From contig NZ_FNMZ01000012.1 in NCBI RefSeq assembly GCF_900106695.1, positions 1 to 64,000 on the forward strand: a DNA stretch of 64,000 nt. Reading direction: 5' to 3'. The notes below the pieces were generated by a model. That model saw only the letters and a program-made list of their open reading frames with translations. It made no database searches and had not been told where the DNA came from. Each line of letters begins with the position of its first letter. Position 1 is the stretch's first letter. This document shows, in pieces, positions 1 through 8,732 of the stretch. The stretch is from Albimonas donghaensis. Lineage in GTDB: Bacteria; Pseudomonadota; Alphaproteobacteria; Rhodobacterales; Rhodobacteraceae. Position numbers and translations under genes: made by a program.

Positions 1-45
1 GTGCCCCGGTTATCCGGTCGGTCCGAACTCCAGGAGATTTCCCCC

Positions 46-97
46 GTGTCCCATGCCGACCAAAGCGAGCTCTCCAACCTCATCTGGTCCCTCGCAG
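46..97 (+). pseudogene. hsdM: hsdM 5' fragment (type I restriction methyltransferase), cut off by the IS
   Basis: A GTG at 46 follows an AGGAG ribosome site (32-36) and reads VSHADQSELSNLIWSLA before the reading frame runs into the terminal repeat of the insertion sequence. This closely resembles the N-terminus of type I restriction-modification M subunits, where an L-x-x-[FL]-[IL]-W-x-[VI]-A-D stretch precedes the conserved LLRG segment. The remaining roughly 480 residues are not found on the other side of the element, so the gene is not merely interrupted: its 3' part has been lost or moved. The call depends on only 17 codons, so another family with a similar N-terminus remains possible. 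Confidence 0.55.
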
Positions 98-124
98 TGA
101 ACCGCGCCGGGTCTGCCGGAGGCT
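97..124 (+). repeat. Left terminal inverted repeat of the IS3 element
   Basis: These 28 bases are the exact reverse complement of 1393-1420. The match stops sharply at both ends, so it defines the element termini to within one base. The TG of the IS end is at 98-99. Confidence 0.92.
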
Positions 125-169
125 GATTTTCGTTAGTTACGCGGCGACGGCATCGGCTTCCAGAGCCGC

Positions 170-1045
170 TTAGTATTCTTCTTCGGCTTCGGCGGGCGGG
201 ATGTTCCCGATGGGCTCGAGCAGGCGGCGGGTATTGAACCAATCGACCCCTTCGAGCGTCGCGTGTTCGACGGCCTCGCAACTGCGCCAAGGGCCGCGGC
301 GGTGAATGACCTCCGCCTTGAACTGGCCGTTGATCGTCTCGGCCAGAGCATTGTCATAGCTGTCACCGACGCTCCCTGCAGATGGCTCGATGCCAGCCTC
401 GCCGAGGCGCTCGGAATACTTGATGGACAGGTATTGGGACCCGCGATCCGAGTGGTGGGCCCGTCCCATGCCCTTCGCCGGCCGACGCTCGTGGACAGCC
501 TGCTCCAGCGCATCGAGAACAAAGCCCGCGTGGGCCGAGGTGCTCACCCTCCAGCCCACAATCCGTCTGGCGTAAGCATCGATGACGAAGGCGACTTAGA
601 CGAAGCCCCTCCAGGTGCCCACGTAGGTGAAGTCGCTGACCCAAAGCCTGTTCGGCGCGGAGACGCGGAACGGCCGGTTCACCTGGTCGAGCGGACATGG
701 CGCCTTCCTGTCCGGCGCCGTCGTGCGATGCGGCTTGCCGCGAATGATGCCCTGAAGGCCCATATCCTTCATCAGCCTGGCCACGGTGCAGCGGGCGACA
801 GTGATCCCCACGCGCCCGAGTTGCCGCCAGACCTTGCGGACACCGTAGACCTGCCAGTTCTCTTCGAACACGCGGCGGATCTCGGGGCGCAGGACAGCAT
901 CCCGTCGGACCCGCGCCGACCGTCGCCCCGGATCGGCCCGCTTCGACAGGTGATCGCAGTAGGTGGAAGGGGCGATCGGCAGCATCCGGCAGATCGGCTC
1001 GACCCCGTGCTCCGCAGGATGAGCATCGATGAACGACACCCTCAC
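170..1045 (-). pseudogene. IS3 transposase orfB (DDE integrase core) with in-frame stop
   Basis: The frame starts at a GTG (1045) that overlaps the orfA stop as GTGA and encodes an IS3 OrfB: an HTH_21-like start (SFIDAHPAEHGVEPICRML), then an rve integrase core. The DDE residues are recognisable: D in WVSDFTYV, D in HHSDRGSQY, and E in NALAETINGQF. The frame is split by a TAA at 596-598, directly after GTWRGF V, where family members usually have a tyrosine (TAC). The sequence continues in the same frame on both sides, so one base change explains the break. The first catalytic D is on one side of the stop and the second D and the E on the other. Without readthrough no active OrfAB transposase can form. 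Confidence 0.85.
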
Positions 1046-1365
1046 TTCGACCGGCGGTCGAGCTCCGCCATGGCAAAATATGCTGACGCCTTGCGGAGGA
1101 TCTCGTTTGCCTGGCGCAGCTCCCGGTTTTCCCGCTCGAGCGCCTTCATCTTCTCGGTCATGTCGCTTGAGATCCCGGCGCGCTGCCCGCTGTCCACCTC
1201 GGCCTTCTTGACCCAGCTGTTCAACGTGTTCGCTGAACAACCGATCTTCGCTGCCACCGAGGCGATCGCCTGCCAGCGCGATCCATGCTGACCCGGATTG
1301 TCGAGGACCATCCCGACCGCACGCTCGCGGACCTCAGGGGAGAACTTGTTCGTCGTCTTGCTCAT
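1042..1365 (-). CDS. IS3 transposase orfA (HTH_Tnp_1)
   Basis: A 107-residue protein with the IS3 OrfA layout: a helix-turn-helix near residues 10-55 ([13 protein letters not shown], then [15 protein letters not shown]), followed by a leucine-zipper-like coiled coil ([18 protein letters not shown]) and the common ending [17 protein letters not shown]. OrfA binds the terminal repeats and is normally joined to OrfB by programmed frameshifting. Here it looks intact, while its partner is broken. It may still bind IS ends and inhibit transposition, as OrfA proteins of this family can. Confidence 0.9.
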   Translation of the reverse strand: MSKTTNKFSPEVRERAVGMVLDNPGQHGSRWQAIASVAAKIGCSANTLNSWVKKAEVDSGQRAGISSDMTEKMKALERENRELRQANEILRKASAYFAMAELDRRSK

Positions 1366-1392
1366 GATGGCTCCAGTCTACTCAAGAGTTGG

Positions 1393-1420
1393 AGCCTCCG
1401 GCAGACCCGGCGCGGTTCAC
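1393..1420 (-). repeat. Right terminal inverted repeat of the IS3 element
   Basis: Perfect 28-base inverted copy of 97-124, placed just upstream of orfA as expected for the orfA-proximal end of an IS3 element. Confidence 0.92.
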
Positions 1421-1877
1421 ATGGTCGCGCTGGCGCGGCGGAAGGCGGGGTCTGAACCGTAAGCGCGTCCGGCGTTTCCCTGCGCAAGAGAAGCCGCATC
1501 TCCGCCGCTGCGGCCGATCGGGAGCGTGTCCCGATGGCGATCCACTCCGCCTCCGGGCTTCGCCAGATTGGCGAAGGGGAACCCGATCGCGGGGCCGCGG
1601 ACAGGCAGGGGCGCCAGCTCGCCTTCTCGGTCGCCTGCGTCGTCCCGCCTGTCGGAGGGAGCTCCGCACTGTGGGCGCGCGGAGGATCGTCAGGGGCGCC
1701 CGCAAACAGGCCGAACAGCCGGAAAATCGTGCTTTCGGACCGGTTTTCGGGCGGATTCGCGGCGAACCGGTTTACATCGCGGCCCACAGTTGCGAGCCTG
1801 TCGCGTGAACGACCGAGCCACCCGCGCCGCGCGCGGCCTCGGCAAATTCACCCTCCCCCCCCGAAAGGATACCTGAC
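1421..1877 (+). other. Intergenic stretch without a recognisable gene
   Basis: Open frames exist on both strands, but none has a recognisable domain, and the overlapping frames look like by-products of high GC. No continuation of hsdM is seen. The last 20 bases hold the AAAGGA ribosome site of the FKBP gene. This stretch may contain that gene's promoter, but I see no convincing -35/-10 pair. Confidence 0.5.
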
Positions 1878-2306
1878 ATGACCCAGGCGAAGCCGGGCGA
1901 TACCCTGCATCTTCACTACAAGGGCTCGCTGGACGACGGCACCGTTTTCGACAGTTCCGAAGGGCGCGATCCGCTGACCTTCGAGCTCGGCTCGGGGCAG
2001 ATCATTCCGGGGCTCGAGGCCGGTCTGGCCGGCATGGAAGTGGGCGAGAAGCGCACCGTGCGCGTGGAGCCCGCCGACGGCTATGGCGAGCATGATCCGT
2101 CCCGCGTGCAGGCCGTGGACCGCGCCGGCGTGCCCGACCACATCCCGACCGAGCCGGGCACGCAGCTGCAGGTGCAGATGCAGGACGGGCAGGCGGTGAA
2201 CGTCGTGGTCGCCGAGGTGACCGAGGAGGAGCTGATCCTCGACGCCAACCACCCGCTGGCCGGCAAGGCGCTGACCTTCGACGTGGAACTGGTCGAGATC
2301 GCCTGA
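1878..2306 (+). CDS. FKBP-type peptidyl-prolyl cis-trans isomerase, SlyD-like
   Basis: A 142-residue protein that would catalyse cis-trans isomerisation of X-Pro bonds and act as a folding chaperone in the cytoplasm, as no signal peptide is present. The first ~70 residues carry the FKBP signature (LHYKGSLDDGTVFDSS, then GSGQIIPGLEAGLAGM). An insert-in-flap chaperone domain follows at ~70-120 (GYGEHDPSRVQ ... NHPLAGKALTF), which is the SlyD arrangement. The histidine-rich metal-binding tail of enterobacterial SlyD is absent. The start is set by AAAGGA 8 bases upstream. It stands alone, between the IS and a decayed locus, and is intact. Confidence 0.9.
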   Translation: MTQAKPGDTLHLHYKGSLDDGTVFDSSEGRDPLTFELGSGQIIPGLEAGLAGMEVGEKRTVRVEPADGYGEHDPSRVQAVDRAGVPDHIPTEPGTQLQVQMQDGQAVNVVVAEVTEEELILDANHPLAGKALTFDVELVEIA

Positions 2307-2330
2307 TCCCGGCGGTCGGCGAGCGCGCGA

Positions 2331-2359
2331 GGGCAGGGGGCGCCGGCGCCCCTGCGCCC
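2331..2359 (+). terminator. GC-rich hairpin after the FKBP gene
   Basis: Self-complementary GGGCAGGGGGCGCC / GGCGCCCCTGC-CCC arms lie 25 bases past the stop codon. No T-run follows, so termination is inferred only from position and stem strength. Confidence 0.35.
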
Positions 2360-2505
2360 ATCGCGCCGCCGGCCAGCCCTGCGATATCGGCCGCGCCGCC
2401 AACCCGCCGCCGAGCCCTGCTCTGAGCGTGCGGGAGGTCGAGCCTGCGCAGCCGGAGGCCGCAGGCTCCGGGAGGCATCGCGGGCCGGCCCGCCGCTGGC
2501 GCTGA

Positions 2506-2957
2506 TCGTTCAGGACATGTTCCTGCGGCTGGCGGGCGGGGGCGTGCGGATCATGCGCCTCGCTTCGCTCGCGCTGACCTGCGTGGTGTTCGGGCTCGTC
2601 GGCCTCGCCGCCGCCCGGCGGCGTGACGCGGTGATGCTGGGGGGCTGACGCTGCTGATGACGGCGCCGGAGACGCCGCGCCACGCCATCGAACTCAAGCA
2701 TTGCGGGTTCGAGCTTCCGGCCGCGTTGCTGCTGCTGCACGCCGCATCCCGGGCGGCGCGCCGCCGCCGGCGGGATGCTGGCGCTGGCGCTGTCGTTCTT
2801 CTCGTTCTCGGCGATGTTCGTGGCGGCGGTCCTTATGCTGGACATCGCGCTGTTCCGCGCGCCGCGCCGCGCCGCGCCGGGGGAGGCGGGCGGTGATCCG
2901 GTCGCGCGCGCTCAGTCGAAGGGCGGCGGCCCCTGGTCCCGGATCCGGCGGCCATAG
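2506..2957 (+). pseudogene. Remnant of a membrane protein, possibly a polysaccharide polymerase
   Basis: Three short reading-frame pieces in consecutive frames look like parts of one membrane protein: a helix RLASLALTCVVFGLVGLAAA, then LTLLMTAPETPRHAIELKH plus a leucine-rich stretch, then a second clear helix MLALALSFFSFSAMFVAAVLML. No single frame joins them, so at least two frameshifts are needed. I cannot name the family. The position beside a decayed acyltransferase and glycosyltransferase suggests a surface-polysaccharide function such as a polymerase or flippase. The 3' end overlaps the converging acyltransferase remnant. Confidence 0.35.
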
Positions 2958-4431
2958 GCGGTGGCGGCGGTCATGGAATGGTGGTGATGGTCGTGGATCA
3001 TCTTGCGCCCGTCCTCGGAGACGAAGCCGCAGGTCTTCGCCGCCGCGTCGCAGACGCTGTCGAGCCGGCGGAACACCGGCCAGCCGCGCCGCGCGGCCTC
3101 CGCCTCCAGCGCCGCGTCGACCGCGCGGGTCTCCTGCCCGTCGATCATCTTCCAGGTCAGCCGCTCCAGCGCCTCCGGATCGTCGAGCCCGCCGTGCTCG
3201 CGCACATAACAGTCGAACAGGCGCCGGCCCTCCCGGTCCTTGAAGACGGGGGGGGGAGGCCGAGGATGATCCGCTTGCCCGAGGCGTCGAGCGCGTCGAG
3301 CCGCGGCCCCATCCGCGCCACCGAGCGGGGGGGAGGCGAAGGCGAGCAGGACCGTGTCCGCCGCCTCGAAACTGGGCGCGCGCAGCAGGGCGCGCAGCTG
3401 CGCCTTCGGGAAAGTCGCCCGCATCCCGAAACGGGCGAACCGAGACCCCCGGAACAGGTCGGGATCGAGCGCCAGCGTCTTCCACATGTCCCGGCCCATC
3501 GAGTTGCCGAGCACCGGCGCCTTCTCGGACGGGGCGTCCATGTCGAACCACAGCCGCGTCGCCTCGTAGTCCGAAGGGGCCTTCGCCTCGGACGGGCCCA
3601 TCCCCTGCGCGGCGGCGAGATCGTCCAGCGCCGCGCCCAGCACCGTCGGCGCGGTCGTCAGGCGCGGATGGCGCCATTCGACCTGGGGCGGGAACATCGG
3701 CGTGACGATCAGCGCAAGCCCCAGCGCGGGCATGGTCCGGCGCAGGATCGGCAGGCGCAGGAACTCGGGCCGGACGTGCCGCATGTGCGCCAGCCAGGCT
3801 CCGGCCCCCCGGCTCCCACAACCGGCTGAGAAGCCGGTAGAAGGACAGGTCCCGATCCTGGATCGTCATCCAGTCGGCGAAGATCAGCCCGCCCGCGGCC
3901 GCGCCCGCCAGCAGCCAGGGCTTGGCGCGCCGCGCGACGTCCAGCGGCCCGACATGGACCAGGGGGAAGACGATGCGGAACTGCTCCTCCACCGCCAGCG
4001 ACCCGGTGTGCGGAAACGGCTTCACCAGCCCGGAATCCGCGCCATACTGGGTCAGCGAGCCAAACCAGTACATGTTCGAGACGAAGAACACCGAGGCCGG
4101 AAGCGATGCGGCATGGTCGAGCATCTGGCTCGGCAGCGCAGCGTCCAGGCGAAGGGCAGGCTGGCGAAGATCACCACGAACAGCGCCGGCAGCAGCCGCC
4201 GGGCGCGCCGTTCGTGGAAATCGGCGATCGGGAACCGCCCGGTCGCGGCTTTCTCCCGCGCGATCAGCGAGATGATCAGGAAGCCCGAGATCACGAAGAA
4301 CACCTCGACGCCGAGATAGCCCGAAGGCAGCCGTTCCCGCCCCGCGAGCGTGAACGTGCATGATAGATCAGGACCGCGCCCACGGAGATCATCCGCAACC
4401 CGTCGATCTCCGGCCGTTACTTCAAGCTCAT
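2912..4431 (-). pseudogene. OafA-like acyltransferase-3 with SGNH domain, broken
   Basis: Pieces in different minus-strand frames add up to an integral-membrane O-acyltransferase of the OafA/YrhL type, which acetylates surface sugars. The start reads MSLK then TAA (4417-4419) where YRPEIDGLR would continue, so the fifth codon is a stop. Downstream pieces are RPEIDGLRMISVGAVLIYHA, then GYLGVEVFFVISGFLIISLI in another frame, then GSLAVEEQFRIVFPL in a third. The last frame holds a C-terminal SGNH-like domain (VLGNSMGRDMW near 3500; final DHHHHSMTAATAYG with the Asp/His pair). At least three frameshifts plus the stop are required. The last ~290 codons are still open as one frame (2912-3784). Confidence 0.8.
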
Positions 4432-4641
4432 CAAGACGCCTTCCTGAACGGGCGGGAGGAGGGCGCGCCGGCTCTCCCGATCCTGCGAGGGCGCGGCGAT
4501 TCCGAAGGTGGAGGAATGGATGCGCCGGTGACGCCGGTCGATTCGTTTCCCTGAACTCGCGGCGTCCGCCGGGCCCCGGCCGCGATGCGCGAATCCCAGA
4601 ACCTGCGAGCGGCCTTCGCAAGATCTCATCCCCTGCCGCGA

Positions 4642-5282
4642 ATGATCGCCTGATCGGCAGAACCGGATTCGTCGGCGGCGCCCTGCTGCGCCAACGCGCT
4701 TTCGCCGACCGCTACAACAGCCGGGACATCGGCGGGATCGCCGGCCGCGCCTGCGACGCCGTGGTCTGCGCCGCCGCGCCCGGCTCGATGTTCGAGGCCA
4801 ACACGTTCCCCGACCGCGACCGGGAGAAGGTCGAGGCGCTCTGCGACCAGCTGCGCGGGGTCTCTCGGCCGAGCGTTTCGTGCAGATCTCCTCCATCGCG
4901 GTGCTGGAGGATTTCGCGGGCCGGGACGACGAAGGGAGCGAGCGGTTCCAGCAGGCGCTGGCCTATGGACGCCGCCGTCGGATGCTGGAGACGTTCTGCG
5001 CCGAACGGTTCCCGCGCTGCTCGATCGTGCGCCTGCCGGCGCTGTTCGGCCCGGGGCTGCGCAAGAACTTCATCTTCGACCCGATGAACCCCATGCCCAG
5101 CATGTTGCCCGAAGCGAAGCTCGCGGACCTATGCGACGGGCTCGGACCTGGGCGACCGGCTCGGACCCGACCTCGCCGCGGCCCCGGCCGGCTTCTACGC
5201 GCCCGACGCGGCCACCGGCATGCCGAAGCTGAACCGGGCGGCCTATGACGCCTCGCCGCCTTCTTCGGGGGCTGAGGCGGTC
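4642..5282 (+). pseudogene. NAD-dependent sugar epimerase/dehydratase, broken
   Basis: An extended-SDR (NAD-epimerase) gene that would modify a nucleotide sugar. An ATG at 4642 reads MIA then goes out of frame one base later, while the Rossmann motif continues as LIGRTGFVGG. A second shift lies near 4860, between EALCDQLRGV and AERFVQISSIAVLEDF. The Y-x3-K region reads AYGRRRRM, with R where the catalytic Lys should be. After LPALFGPGLRKNFIFDPMN the C-terminal third is missing or scrambled, and the frame is rejoined only at MPKLNRAAYDA, just before the next gene. Intact members are around 300 residues long; about 200 are left here. Confidence 0.75.
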
Positions 5283-5950
5283 ATGCGGTTGTCGATGTCG
5301 AATGTCGCCTGGGCGCCGGAAGAGCGGCTGGAGGCCTGCGCCGCCATGGCCGAACATGGCGTGCGGGGGCTGGAGATCGTCCCGGGCCTGTTCTTCCACG
5401 CCGCCGCCGACCCGTGCGCCCCCGACGCGGCGACGGCGGAGCGCGCGCTGGCGGAGATCGCGGCGCAGGGGCTGTCGCGGGTCTCCATGCCGTCGCTGCT
5501 GTTCGGCGTGTCGGGCGCGGCGCTGTTCGAGGGCGACGACACGCGGGCGCGGCTGCAGACGGGGATGGTCCGCGCCATCGACCTCGCCGGCCGCTTCGGC
5601 ATCCCCAACCTGCTGTTCGGATCGCCCGGTCAGCGCCGGTCCCCGAGGGGACGGACCGGGCGGAGGCGCAGGACCTCGCCGCCGCCGTCTTCGCTCGGCT
5701 CGGCGATGCGCGCGCAGGCGGCCGGCGCGCGCTTCGCCATGGGGGCGAACCCGGAGGTCTACGGCGCCAGTTTCCTCAACACGCTGGAAGAGGCGGCGGA
5801 TTTCGTCGCCGCGGTCGACCATCCCGCCGTCGCGCCGATCCTCGATCTGGGCGCGATGCATATCAACGGCGCCTATGCCGACGCGCCCGGCCGGGTCGCC
5901 CGGCTCGGCCCGGCGCTGACCCATGTGCGCTACACGCCCCATGACAGCTG
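5283..5950 (+). pseudogene. Xylose-isomerase-like TIM-barrel protein, broken
   Basis: Begins MRLSMSNVAWAPEERLEACA, typical of the sugar-phosphate isomerase/epimerase TIM-barrel proteins that sit next to such epimerases in polysaccharide loci. The frame is good up to IPNLLFGSP, leaves for about 90 bases (the correct sequence PVPEGTDRAEAQDLAAAV is in the neighbouring frame), then returns at AAGARFAMGANPEVYGAS. It continues through PILDLGAMHINGAYADAP to LTHVR. After that the C-terminal strand and helix are missing and the sequence runs into the glycosyltransferase remnant. Two compensating shifts plus a 3' truncation make a working protein unlikely. Confidence 0.7.
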
Positions 5951-6009
5951 GACCGACGCCTCCGCGCTCGGCGACGCCGGCTGGCAGGTCCCCGCCTTCG
6001 ACGAGGCCG

Positions 6010-6620
6010 TGTTCCACGAACAGCGCCGCGCCCACGCCCTGGTGATCCCGGTGATCAACGAGGGCGAGCGGATCCGCGGCCAGCTGGAGCGGATCCCGAC
6101 GCCGATCCGCCGGTGGATGTGATCGTGGCCGACGGCGGCTCCGCCGACGGCTCGCTCGCCCCCCGATTTCACCGCCCCCGCCGGGGTGCGCGCGGTGCTG
6201 ACCAGGACCGGCCCGGGCAAGCTGAGCGCGCAGTTGCGCATGGGCTGCGCCTGGCGCCTGCGGCAGGGCTATGCGGGGATCGTGACCATCGACGGCAACG
6301 GCAAGGACGGGGGCGAGGCGGTGGCGGACATGGCGGCGAAGCTGGAGGCGGGGTTCGACTATGTGCAGGGCTCGCGCTACCTGCCGGACCCGCGGGCGCA
6401 GCCGTTCCGCGACGTGTTCATGCGCGATGAGCTGCTGTTCCACCTGACGGCGCGCGCGGGGCGGATCGGCATGAAGGCCGGCCATGTGCCGGTGCAGCGC
6501 CGCTATTCGGCGAACGCGGCCACGCCGACCAGGATCACCGGGTTCGGCGGCAGGTTCGACGTGCTCAAGCAGACCTTCGGCGCGGCTTTCGGGGCGTATC
6601 ACCCGAAGGGGTCAGGGGGG
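6010..6620 (+). pseudogene. Family 2 glycosyltransferase, broken
   Basis: Remnant of a dolichyl-phosphate-mannose-synthase-like GT-A glycosyltransferase. The GT2 opening ALVIPVINEGERIRGQLERI is followed by a frameshift to VDVIVADGGSADGS. A second shift follows, then GVRAVLTRTGPGKLSAQLRM and GIVTIDGNGKDGGEAVADM, where the D-x-N-x-K-D stretch is the metal-binding loop. After YVQGSRYLPD about 55 residues are missing, and the protein resumes at PFRDVFMRDELLFHLTARAG. The order matches the intact family, so this is decay by small indels plus one internal deletion. It is the last gene of the decayed locus. Confidence 0.75.
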
Positions 6621-6974
6621 CCAGCCCGGTCCGGGGCGACGGGGCGTCCGCCTGCCGGGCGGGGGGCGGGCGACGCGCGCGTCAAGCGAAACCCGCGGCG
6701 CGTGCAAATCGGGGGCAAGATCGCGACAGCAACCATGCCGGCGCCGTGCCGGGCGCCCTTGCGTCGCCAAATAATTCGTCCGTAAATCATAAGAACACGT
6801 TCGCCTGCAAACGATGCTTGTCGCAGGATCGGGCGCGCCGGCGGGCGGAAGTTCTCGACGTAGGTCGCCCCGCCGCCGCCGTCTCGGCGTGGGCCGGCGA
6901 TTCCTACTTTGCTTTCCCGGGCGGATGTGACAGTCAGTCCCGCCAAACAAGAAGCGACATGGGAGGATGGGGTC
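6621..6974 (+). other. Intergenic region upstream of panB
   Basis: No gene is seen. A locally AT-richer block at about 6766-6800 (around AAATAATTCGTCCGTAAATC) stands out from the GC-rich background and could hold the panB promoter, but I cannot assign -35/-10 boxes. The GGGAGG ribosome site of panB is at 6961-6966. Confidence 0.4.
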
Positions 6975-7853
6975 ATGAGCGTGACGGGATCGGGCGGATC
7001 TCTCACTCCGCTGGACATCAAGGCGCGCAAGGGCGGCGAGCCGCTGGTCTGCCTGACGGCCTACACCACGCCGGTGGCGCGCATGATCGATGCCGATTGC
7101 GACGTGGCGCTGGTCGGTGACAGCGTCGGCATGGTGCTGCACGGCCTGCCCTCGACGCTCGGCGTGACGATGGAGATGATGGTCCTGCACGGCCAGGCGG
7201 TGCGCCGCGGGCTGAGCCGCGCGCTGATGGTCGTCGACATGCCCTTCGGATCCTACGAGGAATCCCCCGCCCAGGCCCTGCGCAACGCCGCCCGCCTGAT
7301 GGCGGAGACCGGCTGCGCGGCGGTGAAGCTGGAAGGCGGGGTGGAGATGGCCGAGACCATCCGCTTTCTCACCGCCCGCGGCATCCCGGTGATGGGCCAT
7401 GTCGGCCTGACCCCGCAATCGGTCAACGCGCTGGGCGGCTATGCGGTCCAGGGCAAGGGCGCCGACGGCGATCGCGTGGCGCGCGACGCCATGGCCATCG
7501 CCGAGGCCGGGGCCTTCGCGGTGGTGCTGGAGAAGATCCCCGACCCCCTCGCCCGCCGGGTCACGGCCGAGATCCCGGTCCCCACCATCGGCATCGGGGC
7601 CTCGCCGGGCTGCGACGGCCAGATCCTCGTGGTGGACGACATGCTGGGGCTCTTCGCCGACTTCAAGCCGAAGTTCGTGAAGCGCTACGCCGAGCTCGAC
7701 GCCGCCGGGCGCGAGGCCGTCGCCGCCTATGCCGCCGACGTGCGCGCCCGCCGCTTTCCCGGCCCCGAGCACCTGTTCGGTCTGACCGCCCCCGCCCCGG
7801 AACCCGCCCCGGAACCCGCCCCGGAACCCGCCCCGGAGACCACGGGGCGATGA
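6975..7853 (+). CDS. panB: 3-methyl-2-oxobutanoate hydroxymethyltransferase
   Basis: First step of pantothenate (coenzyme A) synthesis: adds a hydroxymethyl group from methylene-tetrahydrofolate to 2-oxoisovalerate, giving ketopantoate. The 292-residue TIM barrel shows the metal-binding aspartates in [14 protein letters not shown] (D49) and [12 protein letters not shown], the conserved [14 protein letters not shown] and the catalytic glutamate of VVLEKIPDP. The start at 6975 is chosen over an upstream in-frame start because GGGAGG lies 8 bases before it and the family begins here. Its C-terminus carries an unusual (PAPE)n tail. It overlaps panC by ATGA, so the two are translationally coupled. 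Confidence 0.96.
   Translation: MSVTGSGGSLTPLDIKARKGGEPLVCLTAYTTPVARMIDADCDVALVGDSVGMVLHGLPSTLGVTMEMMVLHGQAVRRGLSRALMVVDMPFGSYEESPAQALRNAARLMAETGCAAVKLEGGVEMAETIRFLTARGIPVMGHVGLTPQSVNALGGYAVQGKGADGDRVARDAMAIAEAGAFAVVLEKIPDPLARRVTAEIPVPTIGIGASPGCDGQILVVDDMLGLFADFKPKFVKRYAELDAAGREAVAAYAADVRARRFPGPEHLFGLTAPAPEPAPEPAPEPAPETTGR
7794..7837 (+). repeat. 12-bp tandem repeat coding the PanB tail
   Basis: Unit GCCCCGGAACCC is present three times plus a degenerate fourth copy. It codes for the [12 protein letters not shown] tail after the last conserved PanB residues (HLFGL). Such a repeat can change length by slippage without altering the catalytic domain. Confidence 0.85.
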
Positions 7854-8707
7854 GCGTCCGCATCGTCAGGACGGTCGCCGAGCTGCGCGCCCTCGTCGCC
7901 GGCTGGAAGGAAGAGGGCGAGCGCGTCGCCGTGGTGCCCACCATGGGCGCCCTGCATGAGGGCCATCTGAGCCTTGTGCGCGAAGCGATGGCGCGGGCCG
8001 GGCGGGTGATCGTCACGCTTTTCGTGAACCCCAAGCAGTTCAACAGCGCCGCCGACCTCGCCGCCTATCCGCGGACCGAGGTTTCGGACGCCGCCAGGCT
8101 GGAGAGCCTGGGCGGGACCATGGTCCTGTTCGCGCCGGACGGGGACGAGATGTATCCGCCGGGCTTCTCCACCGGCGTGACCGTGACCGGGGTCGGCGAG
8201 GGGCTCTGCGGCGCCGGCCGGCCCGGGCATTTCGACGGCGTGGCGACGGTGGTGACCAAGCTGCTGCTGATCTCGGGCGCCGATGCGGCGATGTTCGGGG
8301 AAAAGGACTACCAGCAGCTTCAGGTGGTGCGGCGCGTGGCGCAAGACCTGAACCTGCCGGTGGAGATCGTGCCCTGCGCCACGGTGCGGGAAGCCGACGG
8401 GCTGGCCCTGTCCTCGCGCAATGTCCGCCTGTCGGAGGCCGGGCGCGCCTGCGCCCCGGCGCTGGCCCGCGCGCTGAACACCGCCGCGGGGCGGCTCTCG
8501 GCCGGGGCGCCGGCGTCGGGGGAGATCGCGGCGGCGACCCGCGCGATCCTCGCGGCCGGGTTCGAGCGGGTGGAGTATCTCGAACTGCGCTCCGCCGCGG
8601 ATCTCGCGCCGCTCGATACGGCGGACCGGCCCGCCCGGCTGCTGGTCGCGGCCTGGCTGGACGGGGTTCGGCTGATCGACAATGTGGAGGTGCGGGCGGC
8701 GGGCTGA
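7850..8707 (+). CDS. panC: Pantoate-beta-alanine ligase (pantothenate synthetase)
   Basis: Joins pantoate and beta-alanine with ATP to make pantothenate. The 285-residue protein has the HIGH-type nucleotide motif in [12 protein letters not shown] (~31-42), the pantoate site [30 protein letters not shown] and the KMSKS-like [11 protein letters not shown]. Length and motif order are normal. The start overlaps the panB stop (ATGA at 7850-7853), so the two genes form one operon. The usual ketopantoate reductase gene is not in this window. Confidence 0.96.
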   Translation: MSVRIVRTVAELRALVAGWKEEGERVAVVPTMGALHEGHLSLVREAMARAGRVIVTLFVNPKQFNSAADLAAYPRTEVSDAARLESLGGTMVLFAPDGDEMYPPGFSTGVTVTGVGEGLCGAGRPGHFDGVATVVTKLLLISGADAAMFGEKDYQQLQVVRRVAQDLNLPVEIVPCATVREADGLALSSRNVRLSEAGRACAPALARALNTAAGRLSAGAPASGEIAAATRAILAAGFERVEYLELRSAADLAPLDTADRPARLLVAAWLDGVRLIDNVEVRAAG

Positions 8708-8732
8708 GCGCGCGCCGGGCGCCGCCAACGGT

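Larger units (their letters stand above)
98..1419 (-). mobile_element. IS3-family insertion sequence, about 1.32 kb
   Basis: The element starts with TG and ends with CA, as IS3-family members do. It is bounded by perfect inverted repeats and carries the two-gene orfA/orfB arrangement on the minus strand with a GTGA overlap. No perfect target duplication is visible: the left flank reads CAG (95-97) and the right flank CAT (1420-1422). The two flanks also do not rebuild a single gene, which suggests a later recombination or deletion next to the element. Since orfB has an in-frame stop, this copy probably cannot move by itself. Confidence 0.9.

Noticed and set aside
263-1291. Plus-strand open frame of about 340 codons across the IS element
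   Set aside because: Antisense to the clear orfA/orfB transposase frames; no domain of its own. GC-rich DNA keeps antisense frames open.
95-1422. Target-site duplication of the IS element
   Set aside because: Flanks are CAG and CAT; no identical 3-5 base pair of flanks fits the TG/CA ends.
5070-6602. Long minus-strand frame of about 510 codons opposite the polysaccharide remnants
   Set aside because: Arg/His/Pro-rich with no family. The opposite strand carries recognisable epimerase, TIM-barrel and glycosyltransferase motifs.
2506-6620. Sequencing errors as the cause of the broken genes
   Set aside because: Not fully excluded, but several breaks are deletions of many codons or a substitution to stop, which indel errors do not explain, while neighbouring genes of similar GC are intact.
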